Source of the DNA: Nitrospirillum amazonense
Lineage (GTDB): Bacteria; Pseudomonadota; Alphaproteobacteria; Azospirillales; Azospirillaceae
Reading direction: 5' to 3'
Length of the DNA: 64,000 nucleotides
Assembly: GCF_007828035.1 (NCBI RefSeq)
Contig: NZ_VITV01000020.1
Location: forward strand, 1-64,000
Within the stretch, counting starts at the first letter, position 1, and each line of letters starts with the position of its first letter. The notes beneath the pieces are model-generated. The model was given only the letters and a program-made list of their open reading frames with translations, had not been told where the DNA came from and searched no databases. Made by a program: the position numbers and the translations under genes. Below are positions 26,496-34,978 of this stretch, piece by piece.

Positions 26496-26861
26496 TCAGC
26501 GGTTGCGCAGCGTGGCCTTCTTCCGCTGCGCGCCCACCTCCTGCTCGCCCAGCCAGATGACCAGCGTGGCCGCGCCGGAGATGATCTGCAGCACCTTTTC
26601 AGCCTTGGCCGGCATGCGGATCTTGCGCGTCATGCAGTAGTTCACCAGCGCCGCGGCCACCTCCATCTCGGCGAAGGTCGCCTCATGCATCTTGCCGTAG
26701 TCGTCCTCGATGGGAAGCTGCACAGTGATGGGCGGCCCCTCGACGATGACGGGATCCTTCACCATGCCCACGGGCAGCTTGCGATTGAGGCGCCCGGTGA
26801 ATTCCACGATCGCCGTCATCAGCTCCCGTTCGGTGAAGCTGATCGCGCGCAGTTCCTGCAT
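26496..26861 (-). CDS. Small conserved-looking hypothetical protein
   Basis: This 121-residue cytoplasmic protein was not recognised. The N-terminal half has a helix then beta-strands (FTERELMTAIVEF, then DPVIVEGPPITVQLP). The C-terminal half is helical (MEVAAALVNYCMTRKI, KVLQIISGAATLVIWL) and ends in a basic tail. ATG 26861 is preceded by GAGGGGACGGGG, a convincing binding site. A longer frame to 26960 has no such support. It stands alone downstream of the leucine-dehydrogenase gene's terminator. Confidence 0.7.
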   Translation of the reverse strand: MQELRAISFTERELMTAIVEFTGRLNRKLPVGMVKDPVIVEGPPITVQLPIEDDYGKMHEATFAEMEVAAALVNYCMTRKIRMPAKAEKVLQIISGAATLVIWLGEQEVGAQRKKATLRNR

Positions 26862-26973
26862 GCCCCGTCCCCTCGAATACCCCTGCCCCTGATTGGGGCA
26901 GGCGGCATCATATAGGCGGCCCGACACCCAAGTCACCCCCGCCGTAAGGATCATAATCACCCTGATTCACAAC

Positions 26974-27008
26974 GAAAAAGGCCGGCCGCCCACCGGGGCG
27001 CCGACCTC
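26974..27008 (-). terminator. Candidate terminator of the amino-acid dehydrogenase gene
   Basis: An imperfect GC-rich stem (AGGTCGGCGCCC against GGGCGGCCGGCCT on the minus strand) is followed by TTTTTCG. It lies about 22 bases past the stop codon at 27031. Confidence 0.55.
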
Positions 27009-27030
27009 TTCCGTCATGGTCTTCAAGACC

Positions 27031-28098
27031 TCAGGCGACCTTGGCCATGCCCTGGGCGCGGCCGGCGGCCAGGCGTTCGCGCGCCATCTGGTCCGCCACC
27101 TCGTTGGTGGGGCGGTCGTCGGCGTCGGCGCGGCGGAAGATGTCCGCCAGCGTGCCGTGGATGGCCTCCACCTTCGCCAAGATGGCGTCCTTGCTGTAGG
27201 TGCCGCCGACCTCGCCCGCGACGTTGATGATGCCGCCGCCGTTGATGACGTAATCGGGGGCGTAGAGCACGCCCAGGGTCCGCAGCTGCCGGCCGATGGC
27301 GTCCACCGACAGCTGGTTGTTGGCGCCGCCGGCAACCACCTTGGCCTTCAGCTGCGGCAGCGACTGCTCGTTCAGCACACCGCCCAGGGCGCAAGGGGCG
27401 AAGACATCAACGTCCTGGGCATGGATGACGGAGGGGTCCACGGCCGTGGCGCCGTGGCGATCGACCACCCGCTTCACCTGGTCGGCGAAGATATCGCTGA
27501 CCACCAGGACGGCGCCGTCATCGGCCAGGCGCTGGCACAGGTGGCTGCCCACATTGCCCAGGCCCTGCACGGCGACGCGCACACCCTTCAGGCTGTCGGT
27601 ACCCAGGCGGTGCTTCACGGCAGCCTTGATGCCCAGATACACGCCATAGGCGGTGAAGGGCGACGGATCGCCGCTGGCGGCGGCGCCGTGGTTCAGGCCG
27701 GCCACATGCTTGGTCTCGCGGCCCATGAGCTGCACGTCGGCCACGGTGATGCCCACGTCCTCCGCCGCGATGTAGCGGCCGCCCAGGCTTTCCACCATAC
27801 GGCCGAAGGCGCGGAACAGGGCGTCGGACTTGGCGGTCTTGGGGTCGCCGATCAGCACCGACTTGCCGCCGCCCAGGGGCAGACCCGCCATGACGTTCTT
27901 GTAGCTCATGCCGCGCGACAGGCGCAGGACGTCCTTCACGGCGTCGGCCTCGGTCGCGTAAGGCCACATGCGGCAGCCGCCGCAGGCGGGCCCCATGGTG
28001 GTGTCGTGGACGGCGATGATGGCCTTGAGGCCACTCTCCGGGTCACGGCCGAACAGGACCAGCTCGTGATTGTCGAAATCCGGAGCGTCGAACAGCAT
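27031..28098 (-). CDS. Leucine dehydrogenase-type (Glu/Leu/Phe/Val) amino-acid dehydrogenase
   Basis: This 355-residue enzyme is of the Leu/Phe/Val dehydrogenase class and oxidatively deaminates a branched-chain or aromatic amino acid with NAD+. The catalytic lysines are in MSYKNVMAGLPLGGGKSV (Lys67 and Lys79). The dinucleotide loop is VQGLGNVGSHL, and the C-terminal YVINGGGIINV motif is usual. The length fits leucine dehydrogenase (about 350-365). ATG 28098 follows a GGAGAG site. No branched-chain 2-oxoacid dehydrogenase genes are adjacent, so the exact substrate is inferred from family only. Confidence 0.88.
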   Translation of the reverse strand: MLFDAPDFDNHELVLFGRDPESGLKAIIAVHDTTMGPACGGCRMWPYATEADAVKDVLRLSRGMSYKNVMAGLPLGGGKSVLIGDPKTAKSDALFRAFGRMVESLGGRYIAAEDVGITVADVQLMGRETKHVAGLNHGAAASGDPSPFTAYGVYLGIKAAVKHRLGTDSLKGVRVAVQGLGNVGSHLCQRLADDGAVLVVSDIFADQVKRVVDRHGATAVDPSVIHAQDVDVFAPCALGGVLNEQSLPQLKAKVVAGGANNQLSVDAIGRQLRTLGVLYAPDYVINGGGIINVAGEVGGTYSKDAILAKVEAIHGTLADIFRRADADDRPTNEVADQMARERLAAGRAQGMAKVA

Positions 28099-28352
28099 GG
28101 GGGCACTCTCCTGCCTGGGGCCCGGAACCATGGCGCCGGGCCGGTGATCCGGCCCATTCGCATGCGGCGGGGGCGGAACTGTCTGCAGGACGAAGCTTAG
28201 GGGCGGGACCTGGGCCGGTCGATTTCGTTGTTTTATTGCGCGGCGCAGCTTTGGCGAACACTCGGGCCTCTGCCGTGCAATGTCCTGTCGCGCCGCTGGT
28301 GCCGCGACTGAATTCCCCGGAATCGAGGCGCGGTGGGCTGGAATTTGCCGGC

Positions 28353-29261
28353 TCAGCGGCCGACGCGCAGGCCAGGCGGGCCGCTGGGGCGGGCCGGTGT
28401 CTCGCCCAGGCGGGGCATGACACGGCCATCGGGCAGGCGGGTATTCTCCCCACCCAGCGAGGGCTCACGCCGGACGTCGCCCGGCCGGCCGCGCTTGGGC
28501 GCCTTGCGGCTGGGGCGGCGGCCGCTCCACCACCAGATGCCGGCCATCAGGGCCAGCAGGGCACCGACGAAGCCCAGCAGGGCGTTGCGCGCCCAGTCCG
28601 GCGCGGTGATCTCGGTCGGCGCCTGCTCCGGCGTGTCGCCGGTGGACTGTGTCTCCACCGCGATGCGGCCGGCGCCGGTGGTGCTGGTGGCGTCCTGGCC
28701 CGGGGCCGGCTGGGCAGTCGACGTCCCGCCCGGGCGCTGGGTGACGGACGGCGGGGGTAGATTGGCCGGCGTCCCCGACGATGCCGAAGGGCCCGGGTTG
28801 CGCGAAACGCTCAGCACCGTGCTTTCCTGGGCCTGGCCGCCTTTCTCCACCCCCACGGCGGAGCGGGCGGCCTTGGGCTGCACGTCCTCCTCCTTCAGGC
28901 GAGGCTGCGAGGCCTTGGCACGGCTGGTGGGATCGGCCAGATTGCCCACCGTCTTGTCCACCGGACGGCCTTCCATCATGCGGGCGATGGTGTCCTGGTC
29001 CAGCTTGCCGGTGACCTTCAGTCCCTCGGCCTTCTGATATTGCCGCAGCGCAGCGACGGTCGGCGGGTCCATGCGCGAGGAAGCGCGGCCCTCGTACAGC
29101 TCCTTCTCTTTCAGGATGTTCTGGGCCCATTGGATGGTGGCGCTATTGGGCTCGCCACTATTGGTGTCGCTGGGGGCGGCCAGCGCCAGGCCGGCACCCG
29201 CCGTGGTCAGCATCACTGCCGCGATGGCAGAGGCGAACAAGGGCCGGCGGGCATTGAACAT
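28353..29261 (-). CDS. Secreted/membrane-anchored peptidoglycan-binding domain protein
   Basis: This 302-residue protein has a signal peptide (1-28) and then a PG_binding_1-like helical domain (about 43-100): IQWAQNILKEKELYEG, TVAALRQYQKAEGL and GKLDQDTIARMM. A long low-complexity Pro/Ser/Thr-rich stalk (about 110-225) leads to one transmembrane helix near 233-250 and a basic cytoplasmic tail rich in Arg/Pro. It would span the periplasm from inner membrane to cell wall. No catalytic domain is present. The role is unknown. Confidence 0.8.
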   Translation of the reverse strand: MFNARRPLFASAIAAVMLTTAGAGLALAAPSDTNSGEPNSATIQWAQNILKEKELYEGRASSRMDPPTVAALRQYQKAEGLKVTGKLDQDTIARMMEGRPVDKTVGNLADPTSRAKASQPRLKEEDVQPKAARSAVGVEKGGQAQESTVLSVSRNPGPSASSGTPANLPPPSVTQRPGGTSTAQPAPGQDATSTTGAGRIAVETQSTGDTPEQAPTEITAPDWARNALLGFVGALLALMAGIWWWSGRRPSRKAPKRGRPGDVRREPSLGGENTRLPDGRVMPRLGETPARPSGPPGLRVGR

Positions 29262-29545
29262 CGTGAAACTATCCTCTTCCAGGTCACGTCGCGGGAGGGA
29301 AACCCGGGATCAGCGTGTTACAATTCACGCCACTTTGCCATGCGCATTTTAGCCGCCGGCCCCCCTAAATGCTGCATTGCGTCCAGACCAAGTGGGTATC
29401 TCTGACGGCGACATCGGGTCCGCGCGGGCGACAACCCCGTCAAAATCTCGCGTCATTGTGTGAAAATAATGGCGCCGGGTGTTGTAACGTTCCCCGGTGG
29501 AAGGCCAAACAAGACAACAAACCAAGACTGCAACGGAAAACGCCG

Positions 29546-29938
29546 ATGACCGCGCACACTGAGGCCGAAAGCTGGCCACTTGAAGACACGCCCACCCTGG
29601 ACCGTGGCGTGCTGACCGCCCACATCAACGACTTGGGGGCGGACCTGGTGCGCCAGATCGCGGAGAAATACCTGGACGACGCGCCGGCCAGCGTGGCGGC
29701 GGTGCGCGCGGCCCTGGAGGCGCAGGACCTGCCCCTGCTGCAGAAGCTGATCCACCGCCTGGGCGGCGGCGCGCAGACCGTGGGGCTGGCCGCCCTGTCG
29801 GCCCAGGCGCGCAAGGCGGAGCATGCGCTGCGCCAGGGCCACAACGACGAAGGCATCCGAGAGGCCACCCGCCTGCTGGCCCGGGTGGGCAGCGACCTGG
29901 CCGTGCTGGACGAATTTCGTGCCAACCTGAAGGACTGA
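29546..29938 (+). CDS. Hpt (histidine phosphotransfer) domain protein
   Basis: This 130-residue single-domain Hpt-type protein has an all-helical pattern: LGADLVRQIAEKYLDD, then LPLLQKLIHRLGGGAQTVG. The phospho-acceptor is predicted as His70. The canonical motif is H-x-x-K-G; here Lys is replaced by Gly (HRLGGG), so transfer efficiency may differ. An upstream in-frame ATG at 29369 would add unlikely sequence. It converges with an orphan response regulator, a possible partner, across a strong bidirectional hairpin. No kinase lies nearby. Confidence 0.82.
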   Translation: MTAHTEAESWPLEDTPTLDRGVLTAHINDLGADLVRQIAEKYLDDAPASVAAVRAALEAQDLPLLQKLIHRLGGGAQTVGLAALSAQARKAEHALRQGHNDEGIREATRLLARVGSDLAVLDEFRANLKD

Positions 29939-29955
29939 CGCCCATCCGGCTCAGA

Positions 29956-29999
29956 CGAAACGGGCCCGATCCAGCCGGATCGGGCCCGCAGCGTTTCGG
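29956..29999. terminator. Bidirectional terminator between Hpt and response-regulator genes
   Basis: A 12-bp GC-rich perfect stem (29961-29972 with 29977-29988) lies inside an outer CGAAA/TTTCG pairing. Placed between two convergent stop codons, it can end both transcripts. Confidence 0.75.
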
Positions 30000-30013
30000 A
30001 CGTTACCCCGGGA

Positions 30014-30739
30014 TTACGCTGGGCCGGTCACGTCGGCGCCCAGGCGGTAGCCCAGGCCCTTTTCCGTCAGGATCAGGCGTGGCTGGACCCCGCCATCGTT
30101 CATCTTTCGGCGCAGGCGGCTGACCAGCACGTCGATGGTGCGGTCGCTGGGGTTGCGGTCGGTACCGCTGACGGCGTCGATCAGTTGGTCGCGCGTCACC
30201 ACCCGGCCGCCGGACCGGACCAGCAGGGCCAGCAGCTCGAACTCGCCGCGCGTCACCCGCACCTCGACACCCTGGGTATCGATCAGGCGGCGACGGGCCA
30301 GGTCGATGGTCCAGCCGCCGAAGCGGCGCACGGTGCCCTCGGCCCGGCGCATCTTGCTGGGATGGGTCCGGCGCAGCAGGTTGCGCGCCCGGGCCAGCAG
30401 CTCACGCGGGTTGGGCGGCTTGGTCACATAGTCATCGCCACCGGTTTCCAAACCGAAGACACGGTCGTCCTCGTTGGCGCGCCGGGTGACGATGATGATG
30501 CCGACGTTGGAAATCTCGCGTATGTCGCGGGCGATGGAAAAACCATCCTCGTCCGGCAGCTCGATGTCCAGCAGCACCAGATCCGGGGGTTGCCGGATGA
30601 TGGCCTCCCGCGTCTGCTTGCCGTTGGCCGCCTCGGCGATCATGAAACCGGCCTGATGAAAGTATCCCGCCAGCAAGGCCCTGGTCGCCGGCTCGTCCTC
30701 AACGATCAGGACCAGCGGCGCTTCCACACTCTCCGTCAT
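30014..30739 (-). CDS. OmpR/PhoB-family response regulator
   Basis: This 241-residue two-domain regulator has a receiver (about 8-120; phospho-acceptor Asp58 in LLDIELP, Thr in VTRRANED, Lys in YVTKPPNP). A winged-helix DNA-binding domain (about 140-235) contains VTRGEFELLALLVRSGG, the recognition helix DRTIDVLVSRLRRKM and ILTEKGLGYRLG. VTRRANEDDRVFGLETGGDDY resembles the TorR-like subgroup. No cognate histidine kinase is present. The convergent Hpt gene is the only signalling partner in view. ATG 30739 begins the conserved region. Confidence 0.92.
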   Translation of the reverse strand: MTESVEAPLVLIVEDEPATRALLAGYFHQAGFMIAEAANGKQTREAIIRQPPDLVLLDIELPDEDGFSIARDIREISNVGIIIVTRRANEDDRVFGLETGGDDYVTKPPNPRELLARARNLLRRTHPSKMRRAEGTVRRFGGWTIDLARRRLIDTQGVEVRVTRGEFELLALLVRSGGRVVTRDQLIDAVSGTDRNPSDRTIDVLVSRLRRKMNDGGVQPRLILTEKGLGYRLGADVTGPA

Positions 30740-30910
30740 GACTCTTCCAACCCCCCTGCCGGCCATTGCCCCAAATGCACCGCCGGACGTTGGCGACAGA
30801 ATGTCCCTCGCGGGCCGTCAACGCAAGTCCCTGGCGAACCAAGGCTGTGCGGCGTTCCTATAGGGAAAAAGGCCAGGGCTGAACCGCGAAAAGCTCCCCC
30901 AAAAGGAAGA

Positions 30911-30947
30911 GGCGGGCACCCATGGCCAATCGCCACAAGTGCCCGCC
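30911..30947 (-). terminator. Candidate terminator of putA
   Basis: GGCGGGCAC (30911-30919) pairs with GTGCCCGCC (30939-30947), with a smaller GGC/GCC pairing in the loop. On the minus strand it is followed by TCTTCCTTTT. It lies about 80 bases after the putA stop. Confidence 0.5.
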
Positions 30948-31026
30948 CCCATCCGGACCCTACTGCCCAGGGTGTTCCAAGCCCGAGTCTTTGCCCGAGT
31001 CTTGGGGTACGATGCGCCGTTGCTGG

Positions 31027-34000
31027 TCAGCCGCCGAGGCCAAGCAGGTCGGCGTTGCCGCCAAAGGCGGTGATGTTCACGGTCAGCGTCTTCTCGGTGG
31101 CGAAGCGCAGCAGATAATGCGGACCGCCAGCCTTGGGACCCGTGCCCGACAGGCCGTGGCCGCCGAAGGGCTGAACGCCGACGACGGCCCCCACCATATT
31201 GCGGTTGATGTAGGTGTTGCCGCAGTTCAGGCGCCGGAAAATCTCCTGCGCCCGGCCTTCCAGGCGGCTGTGCACGCCCAGGGTCAGGCCGTAGCCGGTG
31301 GCATCGATGTCGGCCAGCACCTGGTCCAGGCTGTCGGCCTTCCACCGCACCAGGTGGAGGATGGGGCCGAACACTTCGCGCGGCAGCCGCTTCAGGCTGT
31401 CGATCTCATAAAGGCGCGGCCCGAAGAACGTGCCGTTGGCGAGATCCGCGCCCGGGTCGCACGCATGGATCAGCTTGGCCTCGCGGTCCATGCGCGCGGC
31501 ATGGGCCACCAGGATCTGCCTCGCATCCTCATCGATGATGGGGCCGACGTCGGTGGCCAGGTCCATCGGGTCGCCCAGGGTGACCAACTGCATGGCGCCC
31601 TTCAGCAGGTGCGCCATCTGGTCGGCCACATCGTCCTGCACGAACAGGACGCGCATGGCGGAGCAGCGCTGGCCCGCCGACTGGAAGGCGGAGGTGATGC
31701 AGTCGTCCACCACCTGCTCCAGCAGGGCGGTGCTGTCGACGATCATGGCGTTCTGGCCGCCGGTCTCGGCAATCAGGGGAACGATGGCGCCGTCGCGGGC
31801 GGCCAGCGCCCGGTTGATCAGGCGCGCGGTTTCGGTGGAGCCGGTGAAGGCCACGCCGCCGATGCGGGCGTCGGCCACCAGGGCCGCGCCCACCGTCTCG
31901 CCATCGCCCGGCAGCAGGTGCAGGATATCACCCGGCACGCCGGCCTTGTGGAACAGGCGCACGGCGCGGGCGCCGACCAGGGTGGTCTGCTCCGCCGGCT
32001 TGGCCACCACGGCGTTGCCGGCGGCCAAGGCGGCCGCCACCTGGCCGGTGAAGATGGCCAGCGGGAAGTTCCACGGGCTGATGCAGACGAAGGTGCCGCG
32101 GCCGTGCAGCGACAGCTCGTTGCTTTCGCCCGTCGGGCCCGGCAGGCGGGTGGGCGCGCCGAACTGCTTGCGGGCGAGGTCGGCGTAATACCGGCAGAAG
32201 TCCACCGCCTCGCGCACCTCGGCGACGGCGTCGCCCCAGGTCTTGCCCGCCTCGCGGATCAGAATGCCCAGCAGGGCCGGGGCGTCGGCCTCCAGCGCGT
32301 CGCCCATGGCGTCCAGGATTCGGGCGCGCCCCTCGCCGCCCAGCGCGTCCCAGCCGGGCTGGGCCTGGGCGGACAGCGCCAGGGCGCGGTCGATATGCTC
32401 CGCCGTGGCGTCGGCGGTGGTGCCCACGGTGCGGGTGCGGTCGGACGGATCCAGCACCGGGCGGCCCTTCTGACCGGCCAGGTCCTGACCGCCGACGATG
32501 GGGCCGGCCGTCCAGGCCTGGGCCAGCGCGGCGTCGATTCCGGCGCGCAAGCTGCGCACCGTGGCCTCATCCGCCAGGTCGACACCGCGGGAGTTGGCGC
32601 GGTCGTCACCATAGAGCTTGTCGGGGGTCGGGATACCGGCATGGCGCAGCACGGGCAAAGCCTCCAAAAGGGCGATGGGGTCGGCAACCACCTGGCTCAC
32701 CGGGATGGCCGGGTCCATGTAGGCGTTGACGAAGTTGCTGTTGGCGCCGTTCTCCAGGAGACGGCGAACGAGATAGGGCAGCAGGTCCTCATGCGTGCCG
32801 ACAGGCGCGTAGATGCGCACGCGCGGCACGTTCTTCAGACGGTCGCGCGCGGCGGCGTACAGCAGGTCGCCCATGCCGTGCAGGCGCTGAAACTCCAGGT
32901 CGCGGTTGTCGCCCGCCAGGTGCAGGATGGCGGCGATGGTGTAGGCGTTGTGGGTGGCGAACTGCGGATAGATCGCGTCCTTGGCCGCCAGCATCCGCCG
33001 CGCGCACACCAGGTAGCTGAGGTCCGTCGCCGCCTTCTTGGTATAGACGGGATAGTCGGCGTGGCCCTGGGTCTGGGAGAACTTGATCTCCGTATCCCAA
33101 TAGGCGCCCTTGACCAGGCGCACCATCAGCCGGCGCCCGGCGGAGCGGGCCAGCGCCGCCAGCCAGTCCACCAGATGGGCGGTGCGCTTCTGATAGGCTT
33201 GGATGGCCAGGCCCAGGCCGTTCCAGCCGGCGAGGTCGCCATCGCGCGCCAGGGACTCCAGCAGGTCCAGCGAGATGTCCAGGCGGTCCGCCTCTTCCGC
33301 GTCGATGGTCAGGTTGATGTCCCAGCGCTTGGCCGCCAGGCACAGATCCTTCACGCGCGGCAGCAGCTGGGCCATGACATCGGCGCGCTTGGCGAAGACA
33401 TAGCGCGGGTGCAGGGCCGACAGCTTGATGGAGACGCCGGGGGCGGCGTAAGGGCCGCGGCCGGCCGCCGCCTTGCCCACCGTGTCGATGGCGTTGAGGT
33501 AGGACGCCTGGTAGCGGTCCGCCTGCTCCCAAGTGCGCGCGCCCTCGCCCAGCATGTCATAGGAATGGACGGTGCCTTCGGGCTTCGCCTTCTTCGCTTC
33601 CGCCACCGCCTCGGCGATAGTGCGGCCCATGACGAAGTGTTCGCCCATGACCCGCATGGCCTTCATCATGGCGGCGCGGATGACCGGCTCGCCCGAGCGC
33701 TGGACCAGGCGGCGCAGCAGGCCGGGGGCGTCGCCCTGCTTTTTGGTGTCGACCTCCACCACCCGGCCGGTCAGCATCAGGCCCCAGGCGGCGGCGTTGA
33801 CGAAGGCGCTGTCCGACTGCCCAAGATGCTGGTCCCACTGCCCCTTCGTGATCTTCTCGGCGATCAGCCGATCGGCCGTGGCCGGATCGGCGATACGCAG
33901 CAAGCATTCGGCGATGCACATGAGGGCGATGCCCTCCTGATTGGACAGGCCGAACTCCTGCATGAAGGCATCCAGGGGACCCAGTTCCGACCGGCGGGCG

Positions 34001-34197
34001 CGGGCGGCGTTCACCACGTCCACCGCCTGGGCGTCGATGGCCCGGCGCTCTTCCGCCGTCAGGCCGTGCGCCGCCAGCAGGGCGCGCACCGCCGTCTCCT
34101 CATTCACATGCTTGGCCCGGCGCAGGGCGGCGCGGGGGCCGTCAAGGTCGGGCGTGGAGGGGGAGGGAGGGCTGGACGGGGCGGTCGCCTGGTACAT
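31027..34197 (-). CDS. putA: Bifunctional proline dehydrogenase / L-glutamate gamma-semialdehyde dehydrogenase
   Basis: This 1056-residue PutA oxidises proline to glutamate in two steps. The proline dehydrogenase barrel (about 160-460) shows RLVKGAYWDTEI and GANSNFVN. The aldehyde dehydrogenase half (about 540-1010) has its catalytic Cys845 in SAGQRCSAM and Glu811 in ETGGQNAM. The N-terminus lacks the ribbon-helix-helix DNA-binding domain of enterobacterial PutA, so this form cannot repress itself. The divergent Lrp-type gene is the expected activator. It is intact, with no frameshift. Confidence 0.97.
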   Translation of the reverse strand: MYQATAPSSPPSPSTPDLDGPRAALRRAKHVNEETAVRALLAAHGLTAEERRAIDAQAVDVVNAARARRSELGPLDAFMQEFGLSNQEGIALMCIAECLLRIADPATADRLIAEKITKGQWDQHLGQSDSAFVNAAAWGLMLTGRVVEVDTKKQGDAPGLLRRLVQRSGEPVIRAAMMKAMRVMGEHFVMGRTIAEAVAEAKKAKPEGTVHSYDMLGEGARTWEQADRYQASYLNAIDTVGKAAAGRGPYAAPGVSIKLSALHPRYVFAKRADVMAQLLPRVKDLCLAAKRWDINLTIDAEEADRLDISLDLLESLARDGDLAGWNGLGLAIQAYQKRTAHLVDWLAALARSAGRRLMVRLVKGAYWDTEIKFSQTQGHADYPVYTKKAATDLSYLVCARRMLAAKDAIYPQFATHNAYTIAAILHLAGDNRDLEFQRLHGMGDLLYAAARDRLKNVPRVRIYAPVGTHEDLLPYLVRRLLENGANSNFVNAYMDPAIPVSQVVADPIALLEALPVLRHAGIPTPDKLYGDDRANSRGVDLADEATVRSLRAGIDAALAQAWTAGPIVGGQDLAGQKGRPVLDPSDRTRTVGTTADATAEHIDRALALSAQAQPGWDALGGEGRARILDAMGDALEADAPALLGILIREAGKTWGDAVAEVREAVDFCRYYADLARKQFGAPTRLPGPTGESNELSLHGRGTFVCISPWNFPLAIFTGQVAAALAAGNAVVAKPAEQTTLVGARAVRLFHKAGVPGDILHLLPGDGETVGAALVADARIGGVAFTGSTETARLINRALAARDGAIVPLIAETGGQNAMIVDSTALLEQVVDDCITSAFQSAGQRCSAMRVLFVQDDVADQMAHLLKGAMQLVTLGDPMDLATDVGPIIDEDARQILVAHAARMDREAKLIHACDPGADLANGTFFGPRLYEIDSLKRLPREVFGPILHLVRWKADSLDQVLADIDATGYGLTLGVHSRLEGRAQEIFRRLNCGNTYINRNMVGAVVGVQPFGGHGLSGTGPKAGGPHYLLRFATEKTLTVNITAFGGNADLLGLGG

Positions 34198-34271
34198 GAC
34201 ACTGCCTGGGGCTTGGGTGGGGCGATAATGTCGCGGATTATGGCGAGATCACCGGCATATTTCCCGCCAAT

Positions 34272-34279
34272 TTGCGCAA
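34272..34279. promoter_or_regulatory. Candidate PutR operator between putA and the Lrp-type gene
   Basis: The 8-bp palindrome TTGCGCAA lies within an AT-rich stretch (34255-34292: CATATTTCCCGCCAATTT, then GCGCAATTTTTCAG) in the 129-base divergent intergenic region. Its position, 75 bases from putA and 48 from the regulator, suits an Lrp-family site acting on both promoters. Confidence 0.45.
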
Positions 34280-34326
34280 TTTTTCAGTATATCCTCCGGC
34301 GAAGACGCCCTTCGGACGATGAAAAT

Positions 34327-34812
34327 ATGACCCGCCAAACCGCTGACCAGCTGGACCGCATCGACCTGAACATCCTGCGCATCCTGCAGGAGGATGGGCG
34401 CCTGTCGAACGTGGAGCTGTCGCGCCGCGTGAACCTGTCCCCCACCCCATGCCTGGAGCGGGTGCGGCGCCTGGAACGCGACGGCTATATCCAGGGCTAC
34501 GCGGCGCGGCTGGACCCGGAACGGCTGGGCCGCAGCCTGATGGCCTTCATCGAGGTGCGGCTGGACCGTACCAGCCCCGACGTCTTCAAAATCTTCGCCG
34601 ACGCCATCTCCCCCATGGACGAGATCCAGGAATGCCACATGGTGGCCGGCGGCTTCGACTACCTGATCAAGGTGCGGGTGGCCGACATGGCGGCGTACCG
34701 CGCCTTCCTGGGCGACAAGCTGTCCAGCATCCCGGGCGTGGCCCAGACCCACACCTATATGGTGATGGAGGAGGTGAAGTCGACGGCGGCCATTCCGGTG
34801 CCGGTGCGGTGA
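34327..34812 (+). CDS. putR: Lrp/AsnC family regulator, probable proline-utilisation activator
   Basis: This 161-residue Lrp-type regulator has an N-terminal winged helix (about 8-60: LDRIDLNILRILQEDGRLSN, then VELSRRVNLSPTPCLERVRRL) followed by the RAM effector-binding domain (about 70-155). Lrp-like proteins divergent from putA in alphaproteobacteria (PutR) activate proline catabolism in response to proline, and the same arrangement is seen here. The symbol rests on this context. The start ATG at 34327 leaves a 129-base shared promoter region. Confidence 0.9.
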   Translation: MTRQTADQLDRIDLNILRILQEDGRLSNVELSRRVNLSPTPCLERVRRLERDGYIQGYAARLDPERLGRSLMAFIEVRLDRTSPDVFKIFADAISPMDEIQECHMVAGGFDYLIKVRVADMAAYRAFLGDKLSSIPGVAQTHTYMVMEEVKSTAAIPVPVR

Positions 34813-34888
34813 ACCAGCGGCTGGGCTCTTATTCAAGCAGCGGCGCCACAATGGCAGCGCATTCCAAGACAAAATTGCCAAGGTCGCA

Positions 34889-34912
34889 ATTATTTAATCA
34901 ACTTTAAATAAT
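34889..34912. promoter_or_regulatory. AT-rich inverted repeat upstream of a TonB-dependent receptor gene
   Basis: Perfect 9-bp arms ATTATTTAA (34889-34897) and TTAAATAAT (34904-34912) are separated by 6 bases in a strikingly AT-rich island 67-90 bases upstream of the receptor start. It could be a repressor site or a promoter UP-type element. It does not match a standard Fur box well. Confidence 0.55.
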
Positions 34913-34978
34913 ATCTATCGCGAGGGCTGTTATCAGGTCGCCCGCATCGGCCCCTCCTCGCCATAGGATAGACCTACC

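Noticed and set aside
30922-34326. Long plus-strand frame over putA leading into the Lrp-type gene
   Set aside because: It is the antisense shadow of putA joined to the real Lrp frame; only the part from the ATG at 34327 is a real gene.
34889-34912. Fur box reading of the AT-rich inverted repeat
   Set aside because: The arms do not follow the GATAATGAT pattern; left as an unnamed operator candidate.
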